In this document: piece after piece, positions 56,546-60,000 of the stretch
Numbering within the stretch: position 1 is the first letter of the stretch
How the letters are laid out: each line of letters begins with the position of its first letter
From: Owenia fusiformis
Lineage: Eukaryota > Annelida > Polychaeta > Sabellida > Oweniidae
Direction of reading: 5' to 3'
Assembly: GCA_903813345.2 (NCBI GenBank)
Contig: CAIIXF020000006.1
Span: 3,929,096-3,989,095, forward strand
DNA length: 60,000 bases
The notes under the pieces: model-generated
Database searches by the model: none
What the model was told of the DNA's origin: nothing
What the model saw: the letters and a program-made list of their open reading frames with translations, nothing else
Made by a program: the position numbers and the translations under genes

Positions 56546-56871
56546 GTTTCATGACCTAATTTCCAGACGAAAAAGACGGCCATGACAAAACAATGTCTGA
56601 ACCCATGTATTTTGTTAATTTTTTCCGCGCATCGTTCGATACCCCATGAACTACAAGTGCCATGTTGCATTTCTTCCATAACAGCTGATGCAACAGTTTC
56701 CAAGGATGACTTGTTGAGTTTTCTGGAAATCCCCATTCTTTTCAAATCTCTCTTAAGCTGTCTTTCACCGATTTTTATGTCATGACGAAAGCCAAGAAGA
56801 TGAGTAATCTCCTTGTACGTAAACCCGTCATTAAAATAGGACAACACGAATTTGTCTCGGTGTCAGACATT
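56521..56871 (-). pseudogene. Fragment of a DDE-integrase-like transposon protein, N-terminal region
   Basis: A minus-strand frame contains FNDGFTYKEITHLLGFRHDI, then the helix-turn-helix-like RQLKRDLKRMGISRKLN and a SSWGIERCAEKI block. I recall this pattern from the N-terminal part of uncharacterised metazoan proteins with an integrase catalytic core. A stop lies just upstream of HRDKFVLSYF and there is no start codon. The catalytic region is absent: the frame runs into the CCGCGG repeat block. It is therefore a broken, partial copy. The family is from memory and not aligned. Confidence 0.6.
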
Positions 56872-57721
56872 GTTTGAACGGACGCACGACACTGAAACAT
56901 GGATCAAACTGCCTGAAGTTGCAGAAGAAATATTTGCGATGTTGCCATAGAATGATGTTATTTGATTGGCACGTTTGTGTACTTTTACATTAAGAAGGTC
57001 AATATCTTCATGGAATAACAATGAAGCTTTCCTCGCGATCGAAGCGGGTAGTCGTGAAATCTGCTCATGTTTTCAGCGGGGCCTCCTATTGTTTTAAGCG
57101 GGGCCACTTGAACACTATTTGTATTTCGACCCCAATGGCAGGAGTAATTGTACAGTAACTTATAAATACAGACCATATTGATCCAATATTTATTACGGAG
57201 TGTGTAAATCGTATTTATTGCCTTTATTTTAACGATAAAAGTAATATATGAACAGTAAATTATGCAAACGTGCATGTTGACGCCCTTTTCTTCCATGTCA
57301 GGGAGTATCAAAGAACGTTAATAAATATTTGCATTATTTTTGATCCATTTTCCAAAGTGATATAAATAAAACTTACTCGGGACCTTTAAATCACAGTGGG
57401 ACTTTAGATCCTACCCGTGCTTATGTATCTTAGGGTTATACTTAAAATATGTCCAGTTAAGGAAAATATTATCTGACCAACACAAGAAAAGATATTTCAC
57501 TTTTGGTGATTTACAACATGGGGTCTATGGGGAAAGTTGATAAACTCTTTTTTAGATGTAATTTTACATGTAGATTCCAAATATGACATAGTTTGACTGA
57601 ATATTTAATTTTTGATGACGTAAATCAAAATTATTTCTACTCACATCTAGTCTATTAACGAACAAAATTATGATTCAAACTTAAGTAGAATTGGATATGA
57701 TACATGTTACTTATGAAATCT

Positions 57722-57955
57722 TCAGGTTGCCAAATTAATGGAAGTTATAAGCCTAATATACACAATGGGGCAAGTTGGGACCTCCATAGACATAACATTG
57801 CGTGTGACCCCGTATAGGACTTCTTTGGATTTTGCCCCATCGACTCCCACGGACTCCGTCGGATTTTGCCCAATCGCGTCCCATGAGGTCCCACATGGGA
57901 TTCGGTGGGTTCGATGGGCAAGATGGGGCAAAATCCAACGGATTTTGTCTTGCAA
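57722..57955. repeat. Foldback of GGATTTTGCCC words
   Basis: GGATTTTGCCCCATC (57827) pairs with GATGGGGCAAAATCC (57922). Two further GGATTTTGCCC or GGATTTTGTC words and TCCCATGAGGTCCCACATGGGA lie between and after them. The unusually high GC makes several frames open on both strands. No protein family is recognisable, so I treat it as repeat. Confidence 0.55.
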
Positions 57956-58485
57956 AATTTAAGTTTTGGCCATTTCCCAGCCTTACAAATAATTTCAGGC
58001 CGTGTCACTGTAAACAGTAGTTGTATGAAATAATTTTGTTACAAAAAATCGGCAAAAATAATATCCTTTTTTTTGTTTTCAGCCATTTTAGTTAACATTG
58101 ATTTGTCCATCTGTCTCTCAATCAGTCCAAAATAGTGGCACGTTTTAAATCCTCGGTCTGACAACAATTTGCTCTTTTTAAATCCTCTGTCGATAAGATT
58201 CCCGTTTTAAGTTATTTTTGTTCAACATCAATATAGATTAAACCCCTGTGACTCCTGCTTCAAAAGCTTGCCTATTTTCAAAATGGCCGCCATTTTGTCT
58301 CGCAAAATTCACTTTTGGACCATTTGCTAGCTTCATAAATAATTTCAGGTTTCCAGCATTGTAAAAAGCCATGTCACTGTAAAGAGTAGTTGTATGAAAT
58401 AATCTTGTTACAAAAATTCGGCAAAAATTATATCCGTTTTTTTTTATTTTCTGCCATTTTAGCCAACATTCACTTTTGAGCAACA
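57945..58485. repeat. Imperfect tandem duplication
   Basis: 57945-58110 recurs with divergence at about 58295-58478. Both contain TTTGTCT(T/C)GCAAAATT, AATAATTTCAGG, GTAGTTGTATGAAATAAT, CGGCAAAAAT and GCCATTTTAG followed by AACATT. No gene is visible in or between the copies. Confidence 0.75.
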
Positions 58486-58489
58486 CTTT

Positions 58490-59500
58490 GTGAGCCCAGT
58501 ACCCACGGTACTATTTTATTTTTGATTAAGTATACACATTTCTATTAAGTTTAGCACACAATACGAGTTTTTATTCCAAATAAAAGCCATCTATGGCCGA
58601 ATTCGCGTCGGTAGCTTAGAACTAATCAGAGTATCTAGACTAGGTGCATAATAAATATTAGTATTGGTGACTTGAGCATAACATAGAATTTAAGTATTTC
58701 AAGTAGTTTTAGCTAGAAATCGGAAAGTTTACTGAACTTCATTCTTAACTTCTTAAAGGTATATTATGCAACTAACTGAAAATTTAATGGTCAGTCGGTT
58801 ATGTTTGGGTCAAGATTTATGCTTGAACTCAATCAATTTAGGTATTCCATGTTCTGATAAAGTAGTGATGACTTTTATTTATCCATAGAAAAGAGGCAAA
58901 TGCCAACTGCAAGAAAACAAAACTACACATAAAAATCTTTGCTGATTTTTGATATAAACAACTTTCAATGTTTTTAATGCATTATTAAGTTTTATTGGCG
59001 AATAAAGAGGTGAGCTCGGTGAACAAATGAATAAATAGAACGTTCTATGGTTTTTCGTGATATTATATTCCGCTCATTGGTAGCATATTTATATACTATT
59101 TCGCTACGCTCGCTCATCTAGATCCCGATTACAATAAATAAGTCGAATTCAAAAAGTATCCCATGCATACATACCCTCGTTGTGTCACAAAGTGTGATTT
59201 ATTGGATTCCGCACTGAAGGCCCTTTTTATTTGAAATCTCGATGAATTTTAATTTCACTGCAGTTAATAGGATTAAACAACAATCAATTGAAATGATATC
59301 CGATAAAGCTTTGCAATAAAAATTAACACGCTATTAATTGTTACTATATCAACAAGTTCGTGATTAATTATGGGATTTCGCAAAGTATGAGACTGTTTAT
59401 CCAGAAATTACAACTTTTAATTATGCTAATCCTTGCTTACTAATTGATATAGCGATATCACTTTATTTATAAGACATCAATTTAGTTTAATATATATCCA
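58490..59500. other. Intergenic sequence
   Basis: AT-rich stretch in which I see no exon, RNA gene or defined repeat. The short word ATTTCGCTACGCTCGCTC at 59097 is GC-richer than its surroundings but has no assignable role. Confidence 0.5.
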
Positions 59501-59863
59501 GATAGCGAGGGTGGACTCTAAACAGTTAGGTAAGTGTATGTTGTTTTCCTAGAAAAAATACAGAAATCAAATATTTGTATTTGTTGACACTGGCATCGTT
59601 GTTACTAATCGTGTTTTTTATTCGCCTTTGTGACGAAATCACCAGTTTCACTTTTATTTTTAGTTGTCTTTGATTATTCATGATTTCATTTAATTTCGTG
59701 CCTTGATCTATGATCTATTTTATCATTCAATGTTCACTTTATTCTATATATGTCAATATCTGTCAGTCGTTTTGCTTTATATTTCACTCTTTTCCATTGT
59801 TTTGATGATATCTCTCCCTTGTTGATGATTATACACTATGATATATTTCTTTAATATTTCAGA

Positions 59864-59957
59864 ATGATACTACGAACACTGGCTTACAGATATGTGTTTT
59901 CGAGATTTCAAACATTTTGGATATTACAGATCATCATAATCGCAATAGCTACAACTG
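59864..59957 (+). CDS. First coding exon of a further gene (3' partial)
   Basis: An acceptor (ATATTTCAG) ends at 59862. Two bases later an ATG opens MILRTLAYRYVFSRFQTFW, then LQIIIIAIATTG. The donor GGTTAG gives a phase-1 end at 59957. The hydrophobic end looks like a signal peptide or signal anchor. A likely non-coding first exon ends at 59530 (AACAGTTAG followed by GTAAGTG). The phase-1 intron directly after a signal sequence repeats the layout of the gene at 53815, but sequence similarity is too short to claim kinship. The rest lies outside the window. Confidence 0.5.
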
Positions 59958-60000
59958 GTTAGTATATTTGAATGAAAAACAGGAATATTGGAAAGACACA

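Noticed and set aside
1-60000. tRNA, rRNA or other structural RNA genes
   Set aside because: I scanned for typical B-box-like words and conserved rRNA blocks and saw none convincing. A covariance-model search (tRNAscan-SE, Infernal) would settle it.

Overview
Animal genomic DNA. It is AT-rich and full of introns and small DNA transposons, and the readable proteins fit a lophotrochozoan, most likely a bivalve-like mollusc. The phylum is inferred; no species can be named from the sequence.

Layout: (1) 1-3.6 kb, + strand: the last four coding exons of an RFX6/RFX4-like winged-helix transcription factor, preceded by a 52-bp tandem array made from the 3' splice site of its own exon. (2) 3.9-6.1 kb: two terminal-inverted-repeat (TIR) elements. 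(3) 6.4-32.55 kb, - strand: an intact 16-exon gene (621 codons) for a sodium/solute symporter of the SLC5 family, SMVT/SMCT/NIS branch (copy A). Its introns hold a 51-bp minisatellite, a degenerate ~240-bp repeat, a 93-bp x5 repeat, a ~30-copy array of the exon-2 end, a Tc1-like remnant and a piggyBac-like element with a second element nested inside it. (4) 32.6-40.6 kb: spacer with Harbinger-like MITEs, a 42-bp minisatellite and a second piggyBac-like element. (5) 40.7-52.87 kb, + strand: an intact paralogue (623 codons, copy B) with the same 16 exons and intron phases, arranged head-to-head with copy A. Intron 1 contains tandem copies of the end of exon 1, then a near-perfect 1.75-kb palindrome. 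Intron 2 contains about 24 copies of the end of exon 2. (6) 53.8-55.4 kb, + strand: a four-exon gene for a 100-residue single-pass membrane protein that I do not recognise. (7) 55.5-60 kb: mostly non-coding, with an integrase-like fragment, an imperfect duplication and, at the right edge, the first coding exon of another gene.

Most unusual signal: tandem arrays whose unit is the exon/intron junction of the adjacent real exon. This occurs at three different junctions in unrelated genes: the RFX6-like acceptor, and the SLC5 exon-1 and exon-2 donors. The exon-2 array is present in both SLC5 copies. It places dozens of decoy splice sites, many of them an 8-nt match to the 5' end of U1 snRNA, inside introns of otherwise intact genes.

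The genes do not form a pathway that can be deduced here. The two transporters are duplicates of one function. The RFX-like factor and the small membrane protein are neighbours with no visible link to them.
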